From Gemmataceae bacterium (lineage in GTDB: Bacteria > Planctomycetota > Planctomycetia > Gemmatales > Gemmataceae), in the NCBI GenBank assembly GCA_025056835.1, contig JANWVS010000034.1:1-10093 (forward strand): a DNA stretch of 10,093 nucleotides, in the 5' to 3' direction. Below the pieces are notes generated by a model. It did not search any database. It saw only the letters and a list, made by a program, of their open reading frames with translations, and was not told where the DNA came from. A program made the translations under genes and the position numbers. Each line of letters opens with the position of its first letter. The first letter of the stretch is position 1. Positions 1-7,543 of the stretch are shown one piece after another.

Positions 1-147
1 GCTGGTCGCGACGACACAATCATAACCGACGCGCTCCAACGTCTCGGCCACGACCTCGGCATGCGCCGGCTCATCGTCGATGATCAAGACTTTCAATCGG
101 GTGCCGGACTTGTCGGCGTACGGCGTTTTCATTCGCTCCCCAGCCAT
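1..147 (-). CDS. Response regulator, N-terminal receiver fragment (runs off left edge)
   Basis: Reading leftward from an ATG at 147 gives 49 codons that stay open to the window edge. After a polar leader of about 17 residues comes a beta-strand and acidic pocket, KVLIIDDEPAHAEVVAETLE (residues 19-38), then ERVGYDC. This is the start of a CheY-like receiver domain: the Asp-Asp-Glu at residues 24-26 forms the Mg-binding acidic pocket. The phosphorylated Asp would lie beyond the window. The 'DDEPAHAE...LERVGY' wording resembles planctomycete NtrC-type (sigma54 activator) regulators, but the output domain is not visible, so the class is inference. The start is uncertain: ATG 147 has no Shine-Dalgarno site, while a second in-frame ATG at 132 follows GGGGAG at a short spacing. 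The gene is divergent from the HEAT protein gene. Confidence 0.8.
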   Translation of the reverse strand, partial: MAGERMKTPYADKSGTRLKVLIIDDEPAHAEVVAETLERVGYDCVVATS

Positions 148-154
148 GGCGTCT

Positions 155-160
155 ATTGTA
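155..160 (-). promoter_or_regulatory. Candidate -10 box for the response regulator
   Basis: On the minus strand the hexamer TACAAT lies 7 bases upstream of ATG 147, preceded by GCA. It matches the sigma70 -10 consensus at 5 of 6 positions, but no convincing -35 is seen 16-19 bases further upstream. If used, transcription would begin at about 148, giving a leaderless mRNA for the ATG at 147 or a leader of about 16 bases for the ATG at 132. The rest of the 148-307 gap shows no clear promoter for the rightward gene. Confidence 0.25.
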
Positions 161-307
161 TGCCGGTGGAGTGGGGCGAGGTTGCGGCTTGTGTCGGCAG
201 TGCGGGAAGCGCCGTTTGGTGAGCGTTCCGAGTTGGCAATTTGCGCTGGGCAGACGCTGCGGATTTGAGTAAGCTGAAGACTCTCCCCACCTGGCTTGGA
301 GCGTGCG

Positions 308-2632
308 ATGTCTCGGTTGGCACCCTTGGGGGGATTGATGGGAGCAATCCTTCTGGCACTTCCAGGGATGGGTCAATCCAGCGCGTCGCCCGACGAAGAG
401 ATTCTGACAGCGGCGGGGCTGCCGACCGATAGCCCCAGCCTGCTGGAGTTGCTGCGCCGCAGCGGCGGCGACCATACCGACGCGATTCGGCGGTGGATCG
501 ACCAACTCGGGACGGGAAGTTTTAAGGATCGCGAGGCTGCCAGCCGGCAGCTCTTGTTGCACGGCCCCGCAGCGTTGCCCGAGTTGCGCCGCGTCGTCAA
601 CAGTTCATCGGTAGAAACTGCCCGACGTGCCGAGACCTTAATCACTGCCATCGAAGCCATGGGGCCGGAAGTCCTGGTGGCAGCGGCACGGCTGCTGGCC
701 GGACGGCGGGACGCCCAGGCCACGGAGGTATTGCTGCGTGGTCTGTCTACGACGACGGACGGCTGGCTGGCCGAGGAATGGTTGGCGTGCTTGGGAACGC
801 TGACGATCAGCGACGGTAAACCAACGACACGGCTGATCGAGGCGGCCCGCGCCGCGAATTCGCACGAACGCGCCCTTGCCGGACACATTCTTGCCACTCG
901 CGGCGGCGCCGAAGCACGAGTCCTGGTCCAGACCCTCTTGACGGATCCTGATGCGTACGTCCGCGACCAAACGGCTTTGGGCGTGACCGGCAAGCGCGGT
1001 CCGCAAATGGCCGCCGACACCGCTGCGCATGACGATCTCATTCTGAAGCAACATTTCGGACTCGTCGATGCGCCGACTTTGCTGGCGTTCTTGCGACGGC
1101 GGACGCTGAGCACGGCTGATCAAGCGCGGCTCCGACGCTGGGTGGCCGACTTGGGCCATCCCAAGTATGGGGTGCGTCAGGAGGCTTCTCGGCGGCTTAT
1201 CGAGGAAGGGGCGCCCGCCTTGCCGTACTTGGCGCCTGCGACCATGGCTTCGGACACCGAGGTAGCCCGCCGCGCTCGTCTGTGCGAATTGGAGATTCGT
1301 AAAGGGCCTGGTCCGGCCCTGCCGACGGCGGTGCTGCACTGGTTGGTGCGGTCTCGGGCCAAGGATCATGCCCCGGCGGAGGCGGCGCGCGTCGTCCTCG
1401 ATTATCTCCCCTTTGCCGACGACGACGCCGTCGCCGAGACCGCCGTCAATGCCTTGCTGATTCTGGCAGCCCGGGACATCGGCGTCGAGCCTCACCTGGC
1501 TGCGGCGTTGGCCGATCCGCAACCCGCCCGCCGCGGCGCGGCCGCCCTGGTGCTGGGCCGTCTCGGAACGAAAACTGCCTTGGCCGCCGTGCGCAAGCTG
1601 CTCGACGATCCCGACCCGAGCGTGCGCTTCCAAGCCGGCCTGGGGCTGCTCGCCGCGCATGACGCGACAGCCATACCGACACTGATCGACCTCTTGGCGC
1701 ATGTTCCCTTTTCTTCGGCCTTGGTCATCGAAGACGCTTTGCAGCGCCTGGCGGGCGAGCACGCACCGAATGTTCCTCGTGCCGGCATTTCGCCGGCCAC
1801 GCGCGGTCAGGCGGCGGCGGCGTGGCAGTCTTGGTGGAAGGCTCATGCGCCGAAGGTGGATTGGGGACGGCTATGCGAAACCCATGCGTATCTCGGCCTG
1901 ATCACGATCTGCGAATACGACAACGGCAATGGCATGCCGGCCGGCCGCGTCTGGGAGACGAACCGCGGAAGCGAACCACGCTGGTCCCTTTCCGGATTGT
2001 TCGGCGCCATGGACGCCCACGTGCTGCCCAATGGCAACATTCTGGTCGCGGAAAACTCCGCCAACCGCGTCACCGAACGCCGCAAGGACGGCTCCATCCA
2101 CTGGGAAATTCGCGTGCCCGGCAATCCCGTCGCCTGTCAGCGCCTGCCCAACGGCAATACCTTCATCGCCTCGTACAACAACGTCATGGAAGTCGATCCC
2201 CAGGGCAAGACGATTTACAACCATCAGCGCGGACCGGCGTTTTACATCTTCAGTGCCCAGAAGACGCGCTCCGGCAAGATCGTGTGCATGACCGCCCAAG
2301 GAGCTGTTCTCGAAATCGACGCGGCCACGGGCAAAGAACTGCGCACCATCAACCTCGGCCCCAACGGCGGCTGGTGCAGCGCCGAGGCCTTACCGACCGG
2401 CCGTTATCTCGTCGCCACGATGAACAACGGCTTGGTCCGCGAAGTCGACGTCCACGGCAAGGTCCATTGGCAAGCTTCGTTCCCGGGCGTGTTCCGGGCC
2501 ACGCGCTTGCCCAACGGCCACACGCTCGTCGCCAGCATGACCACCAAGCGCGTCGCCGAACTCGATCGCAGCGGCCAGGTACGCTGGGAAAAGACCTGCG
2601 AAGGCCGACCGTGGGGCATTCATTGGCGGTAA
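308..2632 (+). CDS. Secreted HEAT-repeat protein with C-terminal PQQ/NHL-like beta-propeller
   Basis: This 774-aa protein starts at ATG 308, which has GGAG at 298-301 six bases upstream. An in-frame TTG at 296 would overlap that site and is less likely. Residues 1-26 form a signal peptide: Arg3, a hydrophobic core, then a small-residue cleavage region near QSSA. Residues about 54-450 are alpha-helical HEAT-like modules. Two copies of a planctomycete-style motif occur at 60-116 (RRWIDQLG...REAASRQL...ALPELR) and 275-330 (RRWVADLG...RQEASRRL...ALPYL), each followed by further HEAT helices ending in DPD-x-x-VR-x-Q. A WQSWWKAHAP linker (506-515) leads to a propeller of about five blades marked by LPNGNILVAEN (573), LPNGNTFIASY (613), RSGKIVCMT (654), LPTGRYLVATM (695) and LPNGHTLVASM (734). 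No catalytic motif or haem CxxCH is visible, so it is probably an extracytoplasmic binding or scaffold protein. The substrate is unknown. Confidence 0.85.
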   Translation: MSRLAPLGGLMGAILLALPGMGQSSASPDEEILTAAGLPTDSPSLLELLRRSGGDHTDAIRRWIDQLGTGSFKDREAASRQLLLHGPAALPELRRVVNSSSVETARRAETLITAIEAMGPEVLVAAARLLAGRRDAQATEVLLRGLSTTTDGWLAEEWLACLGTLTISDGKPTTRLIEAARAANSHERALAGHILATRGGAEARVLVQTLLTDPDAYVRDQTALGVTGKRGPQMAADTAAHDDLILKQHFGLVDAPTLLAFLRRRTLSTADQARLRRWVADLGHPKYGVRQEASRRLIEEGAPALPYLAPATMASDTEVARRARLCELEIRKGPGPALPTAVLHWLVRSRAKDHAPAEAARVVLDYLPFADDDAVAETAVNALLILAARDIGVEPHLAAALADPQPARRGAAALVLGRLGTKTALAAVRKLLDDPDPSVRFQAGLGLLAAHDATAIPTLIDLLAHVPFSSALVIEDALQRLAGEHAPNVPRAGISPATRGQAAAAWQSWWKAHAPKVDWGRLCETHAYLGLITICEYDNGNGMPAGRVWETNRGSEPRWSLSGLFGAMDAHVLPNGNILVAENSANRVTERRKDGSIHWEIRVPGNPVACQRLPNGNTFIASYNNVMEVDPQGKTIYNHQRGPAFYIFSAQKTRSGKIVCMTAQGAVLEIDAATGKELRTINLGPNGGWCSAEALPTGRYLVATMNNGLVREVDVHGKVHWQASFPGVFRATRLPNGHTLVASMTTKRVAELDRSGQVRWEKTCEGRPWGIHWR
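467..1657 (+). repeat. Internal duplication of the HEAT unit
   Basis: Protein-level repeat inside the HEAT/propeller gene. Unit A (about residues 54-230) and unit B (about 268-450) share the same element order: RRW-x-x-x-LG, then R-x-EASR-x-L, then G-PALP, then E-x-ARRA-x-L, then a 'GP...AA..LL..R..A' helix pair, and finally DPDAYVRDQTALGV (213-226) against DPDPSVRFQAGLGL (434-447). The offset between matching motifs is 215 at the start and about 220 at the end, so few indels separate the copies. The copies have diverged in sequence. Confidence 0.6.
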
Positions 2633-2683
2633 TAAAGGGCCCAGCGACGCCGGGCGAATCGACTGCCGGGGGCAGAACGCCGT

Positions 2684-5600
2684 TTACGCCGGCGCTCCTT
2701 CCGGTTCCGGTTGGCGAACCGGCCCTAAGCCCGTGTCGCGAACGCCTTCACCCATCAACAGCAACAGCGGGCTGGCGATGTAGATCGAGCTGTAGGTACC
2801 GACGATCGAGCCGACGACCATGACGAAGGCAAACAGGTGCAGTCCTTCGCCGCCGCCGATGTAGAGGACGATTGCTACCACAAACACCGACAGGGCTGTC
2901 AACAGGGTGCGGCTCAGAGTCTGGTTGACGCTGTCATTGATGATCTGCGGCGTTAGATCCGGATTTTTGCCGCGAACCTCGCGAATGCGGTCAAAGACGA
3001 CGATGGTGTCGTTGACCGAGAAACCTACGAGCGTGAGCAGCGCCGCGACCGCGTTGAGGTCGAGCTTGAAGTCGCCGATCAGCAGTAGATCGCCAAGCCA
3101 GGTACCGTGGATGTAATGGCAGGCGGCGATCGCTCCCATCGTGAAAAACAGGTCGTGAATCAAGCAAAGGACGGCGGCCATGCCGAAGGTCCAGTTGCCG
3201 AAGCGCAGCCAAAGGTAGCCGAGGATCGATGCCCAACTGAAGAGGATGGCCCACATGGCCCGCAAGCGCGTTTCCGTGGCGAGCTGGCTGTCGAAGTTTT
3301 CCAGCCGGTCGGGTTGCGGCCGCACGGAAAATTCCCGCTCCGTCGTCCGGAGCACGGCCCAGAACTTGGCGAAATCGTCGGCTTTCGGCTCTTCTTCGAA
3401 TTTCACCAACATTTCGAAGTTCTTACCGTCTTCCGTCGTCTTGCCTTCACCGACGATATCGTACTGGAAGGGCAGTTCGCGTTTTTCCTTGACGCCGAAC
3501 GCTCGCAAGAGTTCGCGCTGAAAGAGCGACTTCACGAAACTGAGCGAGCCGGCTGCTGGTTCCTCTCCCTTCTCATCGGCAGAGAACTTCAGCTTAAACG
3601 ACTTGCCCGAGGCCGGTGACGACTTGGCTACGATCGGGCCGAAGGCCGTTTCCACGGCCTCCAAGGCGGCCAAGGTTTTCGCCAGGTCGTCGGTTTTGGC
3701 GTTGCCGGTTAGCTTGATCAGTAGGGCCGGGTATTTCCCGTCGGCACTCGCTTTGCCTTCGCCGACGAACTCGAACTGCATCGGCAGTTCCTTGAGGTGC
3801 GCCTTGCCGAAACTGCGGAGCAGTTCCTTTTCGATCATCGGTTGCACTTGCGCAACGCTGACGTTTGCAGGAGTCGTCCCGTTCGCTTCGAAAAAGCGCA
3901 GACGAAACGCCCGGGTCGTCGGCGGCAGTTCGTGGTGCATGTAAACTTTCTTCATCAGCGGCTTGCCGTCTTCGCGCAGCAAGCGGTCGAGCATGGCTTG
4001 CACCAGCTCCGGTTCTTTTTCCGACGTGCGAACGTTGAAGTAGGTTCGTTGCTTTTCGCCTTCGACGACGGTGGGGTAATACAACTCGACCGAAATGTCC
4101 GGCAATTTGGCGACGCGCTCGGCGATCCGCGCGGCTCGTTCTTCCGGGGTGGCGCCCAGGGGTTTGTTGGAGAGGGCAATGGTCCGCGGTTCATCGCCTT
4201 CGAATGTCAAGGTGTAACGGAACCCCTCGGCGTCGGCGGGTTCCACCTTCGGCAGCACTCGAGGTTTCCCCGCAGCCACGGCGGCCTGATTGCCCGGTCC
4301 GACCAGCATTTTTTCTTGTTGACTCTGGTCGAACAACTTACGCAGTTCTTGGATCGTGGTCGCCTTCGTGAGCTCGCCGCCGTAAGCCGTGCCGCCGGTG
4401 AAGTCGATATTCAGGTCGTCGGGCAGCCGGCCGACGAACAACACAAACCCGCCGACGGCCAGAATGATGGTGGTCGCGAACATCACTTTGCGAATGGCCA
4501 TGAAGTCAATGTCGGTCTTGGTCAAAAGGCGGAACATGCTCAGCTTCTTCAGCCAGCCCTTGTAATGCCAGATGTCGAAAATGACCCGCGTCATATACAG
4601 GGACGTGTACAAGCTGATGATCAGACCGACGATCAAGCTGACGGCGAAGCCTTTGAGCTGATCATTGCCGACGACATAGAGGATAATACCGGTCACAATG
4701 CTGGTCAGGTGCGTATCGAGGATGGTGGGCAAAGCGCGATCGTAGCCGTTGCGCAACGCTTGGGCGAGGCTGTAACCACGATCACGTTCTTCGCGCAGCC
4801 GTTCGTAAATGAGGATGTTGGCGTCGACCGCCATGCCGAGCATGAGCACCAGTCCCGCCAGGCCGGGCAGCGTGAACGTCGCCTGCACGGCGATCATGAA
4901 GCCGACGGTGAGCACGAGATTGGCCAGCAAGGCGACGCTCGCCACCAGGCCCGCGAAGCGGTAGTAGACGAGCATGAACGACAACACCGCCACGAAGGCC
5001 CCGATGACCGACAAAATACCGGCCCGGATCGTGTCCTCGCCGAGCGTCGGTCCGAGCGTGCTTTCACTGACCGGTTGCTGTTTGAGCGTTGCCGGCAATT
5101 GCCCGGAGCGCAACGTGGTAACAAGATTGTTGACATCCTTATTGGAGAAATTACCGGTGATCTGGCCGTGGGTGCGAATTTCCGAGTTGATCGTGGGGGC
5201 CGACATGATGAAACCGTCGAGGATGATCGCCAGGTGGCGTTTCACCTGATTGGCTTCGCTGCCCGAACCGGTCGGGACGTTTTTGCGGGTGATGTCGGCG
5301 AAGAGGTTGCCCCCTTCGTTGTTGAACTGGAAATGCACCGCCGGTGTGACGCTGGTGCGGTCGGCGGCGGCCGCCACGAGGTAGCTGCCGTCGATTTTCG
5401 GCAAGCGTTTCGTATTGGTCGGGTCCAGCGGATCGAATTCCGGATCGCGTGTCAGGATGAAATACTCAAATTGCTTGGCGCGGCGTTCTTCCTCGGGGAG
5501 ATTCTGGTCCTTGCATTCGCGCGTGAAAAAGAGAGCGCCTTGCAGCAGTAACTTATCGCCCACGGGGATCTGCACCGCTTTGTTCTTGTGAAGCTGAGCA

Positions 5601-7075
5601 TAGAGCCAGGCGCGATTGTTCGGCGGCTCGTTGTACTTGGCAGCGTTGTCGAGGTTGAGGGCCTTGCGTTCCTGTGGTCCCAACTCGACCCAACTGTAGG
5701 TGAAATTGCCCTTGCCGCGAGCCAGGTTGACGGTGTAGTACGGAGGAGCGTTCGGCGTCGGCGCGTTGGGCGGCGGCGGCGGCAATCCTTGCTTGGCACG
5801 CTTTTCAAGCTCTTCGCTCAATTCCGTTCCGGCGAATTGCTTTTTCGCGAATTCGATCGCCTGCTTGTCGTCAACGTCATTGGCGAGGATACGGAACTCC
5901 AGGCTGCCGAGTTTGGTGACCAGGTCCTTGATCCGCTGGACTTCTTCGACCGTGATGTCGCGGTCTTCGGCCTGGTCGCGGAGTTTTTGGAATTCCTCGT
6001 CGGTCAGTTTGCGGTCATATCGGATCTCGAGGGCTGCCCGACTGATTTTCTCGGAGATGGAGTGGACCGATTCCCCATAGTGGGTGTCGATAAATTCCGT
6101 CAATTCCTTGGCCGTCACATACGTCGGTTCTCCCTTGGCGTCTTTAAGTTCGACTTTATAAGCCGCTTTGCCGAACAACGGCTCAAGGATGGCGAGGGCC
6201 GCCTGTCCGACCAGCGATCCTTTAGCCAAGATAAAACTCACCAGCTGCTCCGTGCTGTCCGGCGGAATGCGCTCCATGTCGACCTTGAATTCTTTCAGGT
6301 CCGGCCACTTCTGTCGGGCTTGTTCAAGCATTTCTTCCCAAGCGCGCTGCTTGATCCAGGCTTCGATGCCCGCTTCGCTGGTTTCGCGCTCGGTGCCTTT
6401 CAACTCCTCGTAGAGCACCGTCGCAAACTTCTCCAGGCGGTCGTCCTTCAAACCGTCCAGGGCTTCAATTCGGGGATTGGTCGTCTGTTTCTTGGCGAAC
6501 TCGGGCGTCAGTTCCGCGAAATGTTCGTAAGCCTTTTGCTTGAGCCGTTTCCAGGCCTCCTGGTCGGCAAACAACTTGGTGGCCCAGAGGTTCTTCGACT
6601 TCATCACTTGGATGCGATCGGCCAAGGTCAGTACTTTGCCGCGGCTGACTTCGATGGTTTGCGGCAGCCCGAATTCTTTTTTCATTTGCTCGAGCAGCCG
6701 GTTCCAAGCTTTTTCCGCTTCCTTGGTCCGATGAGTACCACCGGTGGGCAAAATGATTTCGACGCGGCCTTCGCCGCCCGCGGGGCGAATCACGATGTTG
6801 TACAGGTCGTTGGGATCGATTCGTTTCTTCAGCGTCGAAGCGAGGATGTTGATGTCGAACTTTTCCTGTCGGCCCTCGGGATCCTTTTCCTGCAATTTGC
6901 GAAAGTCAACTTCGTAGACCAGAATCGTGCCGCCGACGAGGTCGGCGCCGAACTTGAACTGGAAGCCGCCGGACTGCTTGGCATCGCGGTAGTTGATGGC
7001 GGCCACAATGATGATCCAAGCGGCCAAGGCGACTGGAACAACACAAGAAACGATCTTCCAGAAAAACTGCTTCAT
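2684..7075 (-). CDS. secDF: SecD-SecF fusion, protein translocase subunit SecDF (enlarged)
   Basis: Inner-membrane RND-family accessory subunit of the Sec translocon, which uses the proton gradient to complete export of preproteins on the periplasmic side. The 1463 residues hold SecD (about 1-840) followed by SecF (about 860-1463). SecD marks: first membrane segment about 10-28, DLVGG (45-49), GRVEIILPTG (103-112), SLEFRILAN (391-399), LDGFIMSAPTI (619-629), GPTLG (675-679), then membrane helices with GMAVDAN (747-753). SecF marks: membrane helix about 863-882, DFTGG (891-895), C-terminal helices with GFSVNDTIVVFDRIRE (1351-1366) and TLSRTLL (1386-1392). D751, D1356 and R1389 appear to match Thermus SecDF D340, D637 and R671, which are needed for proton-driven transport. 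Separate SecD and SecF of E. coli total about 938 residues. The excess here is a charged insert at about 115-370, proline-rich spacers (432-436) and repeats in the SecF periplasmic domain. There is no in-frame start upstream of ATG 7075 before a stop. It is the last gene of the cluster, 44 bases after yajC. Confidence 0.96.
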   Translation of the reverse strand: MKQFFWKIVSCVVPVALAAWIIIVAAINYRDAKQSGGFQFKFGADLVGGTILVYEVDFRKLQEKDPEGRQEKFDINILASTLKKRIDPNDLYNIVIRPAGGEGRVEIILPTGGTHRTKEAEKAWNRLLEQMKKEFGLPQTIEVSRGKVLTLADRIQVMKSKNLWATKLFADQEAWKRLKQKAYEHFAELTPEFAKKQTTNPRIEALDGLKDDRLEKFATVLYEELKGTERETSEAGIEAWIKQRAWEEMLEQARQKWPDLKEFKVDMERIPPDSTEQLVSFILAKGSLVGQAALAILEPLFGKAAYKVELKDAKGEPTYVTAKELTEFIDTHYGESVHSISEKISRAALEIRYDRKLTDEEFQKLRDQAEDRDITVEEVQRIKDLVTKLGSLEFRILANDVDDKQAIEFAKKQFAGTELSEELEKRAKQGLPPPPPNAPTPNAPPYYTVNLARGKGNFTYSWVELGPQERKALNLDNAAKYNEPPNNRAWLYAQLHKNKAVQIPVGDKLLLQGALFFTRECKDQNLPEEERRAKQFEYFILTRDPEFDPLDPTNTKRLPKIDGSYLVAAAADRTSVTPAVHFQFNNEGGNLFADITRKNVPTGSGSEANQVKRHLAIILDGFIMSAPTINSEIRTHGQITGNFSNKDVNNLVTTLRSGQLPATLKQQPVSESTLGPTLGEDTIRAGILSVIGAFVAVLSFMLVYYRFAGLVASVALLANLVLTVGFMIAVQATFTLPGLAGLVLMLGMAVDANILIYERLREERDRGYSLAQALRNGYDRALPTILDTHLTSIVTGIILYVVGNDQLKGFAVSLIVGLIISLYTSLYMTRVIFDIWHYKGWLKKLSMFRLLTKTDIDFMAIRKVMFATTIILAVGGFVLFVGRLPDDLNIDFTGGTAYGGELTKATTIQELRKLFDQSQQEKMLVGPGNQAAVAAGKPRVLPKVEPADAEGFRYTLTFEGDEPRTIALSNKPLGATPEERAARIAERVAKLPDISVELYYPTVVEGEKQRTYFNVRTSEKEPELVQAMLDRLLREDGKPLMKKVYMHHELPPTTRAFRLRFFEANGTTPANVSVAQVQPMIEKELLRSFGKAHLKELPMQFEFVGEGKASADGKYPALLIKLTGNAKTDDLAKTLAALEAVETAFGPIVAKSSPASGKSFKLKFSADEKGEEPAAGSLSFVKSLFQRELLRAFGVKEKRELPFQYDIVGEGKTTEDGKNFEMLVKFEEEPKADDFAKFWAVLRTTEREFSVRPQPDRLENFDSQLATETRLRAMWAILFSWASILGYLWLRFGNWTFGMAAVLCLIHDLFFTMGAIAACHYIHGTWLGDLLLIGDFKLDLNAVAALLTLVGFSVNDTIVVFDRIREVRGKNPDLTPQIINDSVNQTLSRTLLTALSVFVVAIVLYIGGGEGLHLFAFVMVVGSIVGTYSSIYIASPLLLLMGEGVRDTGLGPVRQPEPEGAPA
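3329..4222 (-). repeat. Tandem repeats in the SecF periplasmic domain of SecDF
   Basis: Protein-level repeat with a period of about 104 residues. Copies 2 (residues 1057-1145) and 3 (1160-1249) are clear: both have F-[RK]-L-[RK]-F, then ELLR-[SA]-FG, then ELP-x-Q, then VGEGK (GEGK at 1105 and 1209), then DGK, then K-x-DD-x-AK, and run without gaps from GEGK to the Phe 40 residues on. A more diverged copy 1 is likely at about 952-1040 (FRYTLTF, then VVEGEK with EGEK at 1005), offset by about 100 residues. The segment lies between DFTGG and the SecF C-terminal helices, so it is periplasmic by topology. Confidence 0.7.
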
Positions 7076-7119
7076 GGCTTCGTCTGGTCCATTCCTTTGC
7101 TAGGCAAGAGTCGATCCGG

Positions 7120-7482
7120 TTATTGCGCTGCGGGGGCGGCATTGTCCTTCGGCAAAATCCGAACGATGCTGCTCTTGAGTACGCGCATGCGGGCGTTGTC
7201 GTCAATTTTGAGGACGACTTCGTCTCCTTCCTTGACCGATTGCACCACGCCGATGATGCCGCCGGCGGTCACGACTTCGTCGTTCTTCTTGATCGAGGCC
7301 ATCAGCGCTTCGCGTTGTTTTCGTTCCCGGCGCTGGGTCGGCAGGATAATGAGGAAATAAAAAGCGACAAAGATGGCCAGCAGAGGAAACAGCATCCCTA
7401 AGCCATCGCCGACGCCGGGAGCTTTCTGGGCCGGCGCGCCCTCCTCCCCTTGAGCCACAAGCACGAACAGCGCAAACAACAT
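7120..7482 (-). CDS. yajC: Preprotein translocase subunit YajC
   Basis: This small inner-membrane protein associates with SecDF in the Sec holotranslocon. The product is 120 aa, close to the family's usual length of about 110. It has one membrane helix at about 29-47 (LFPLLAIFVAFYFLIIL), followed at once by the family signature P-x-Q-RR-x-RKQREALMASIKKNDEVVTAGGI (from residue 48) and a small basic/beta cytoplasmic domain ending ILPKDNAAPAAQ. The ATG at 7482 was chosen because AAAGGA lies 9 bases upstream and the reading frame above it enters non-conserved sequence overlapping the tgt end. An extra hydrophobic stretch at residues 1-10, ahead of a Gly/Glu/Pro linker, is unusual and could be a short signal-like segment. 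The gene lies 61 bases after tgt and 44 before secDF, so co-transcription is likely. Confidence 0.93.
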   Translation of the reverse strand: MLFALFVLVAQGEEGAPAQKAPGVGDGLGMLFPLLAIFVAFYFLIILPTQRRERKQREALMASIKKNDEVVTAGGIIGVVQSVKEGDEVVLKIDDNARMRVLKSSIVRILPKDNAAPAAQ

Positions 7483-7543
7483 GCACGAGCATCCTTTACC
7501 AGGACGGCAAGATAACAGGGGCGCCGTGGTCAAAACGTCTATC

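Noticed and set aside
233..275. Promoter for the HEAT/propeller gene (TTGGCA at 233-238)
   Set aside because: No -10-like hexamer lies at 16-19 base spacing. The nearest AT-rich stretch is too far.
638..1846. Minus-strand open frame of 402 codons inside the HEAT protein gene
   Set aside because: Arg/Gln/Gly-rich with no motif, while the plus-strand frame has a signal peptide, HEAT and propeller motifs.
2633..2694. Possible bidirectional terminator between the convergent genes
   Set aside because: Only short stems are present (TGCC-GGG-GGCA at 2664-2674, and CGCCG/CGGCG at 2678-2694 overlapping the secDF stop), with no T-tract on either strand.
1822..2823. Plus-strand 333-codon frame overlapping the HEAT gene end
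   Set aside because: Reads as a frame-shifted copy of the propeller region, rich in Arg and His, and runs into the antisense of secDF. No sign that the main frame is broken.
3797..5551. Plus-strand open frame of 584 codons antisense to secDF
   Set aside because: Composition is dominated by His, Arg, Gln, Asp and Gly with no recognisable domain, and the opposite strand encodes clear SecD/SecF motifs throughout. It is a shadow of GC-rich codon use.
5588..7360. Plus-strand open frame of 590 codons antisense to secDF and yajC
   Set aside because: It spans two well-identified genes on the other strand and shows no domain or ribosome site. Shadow frame.
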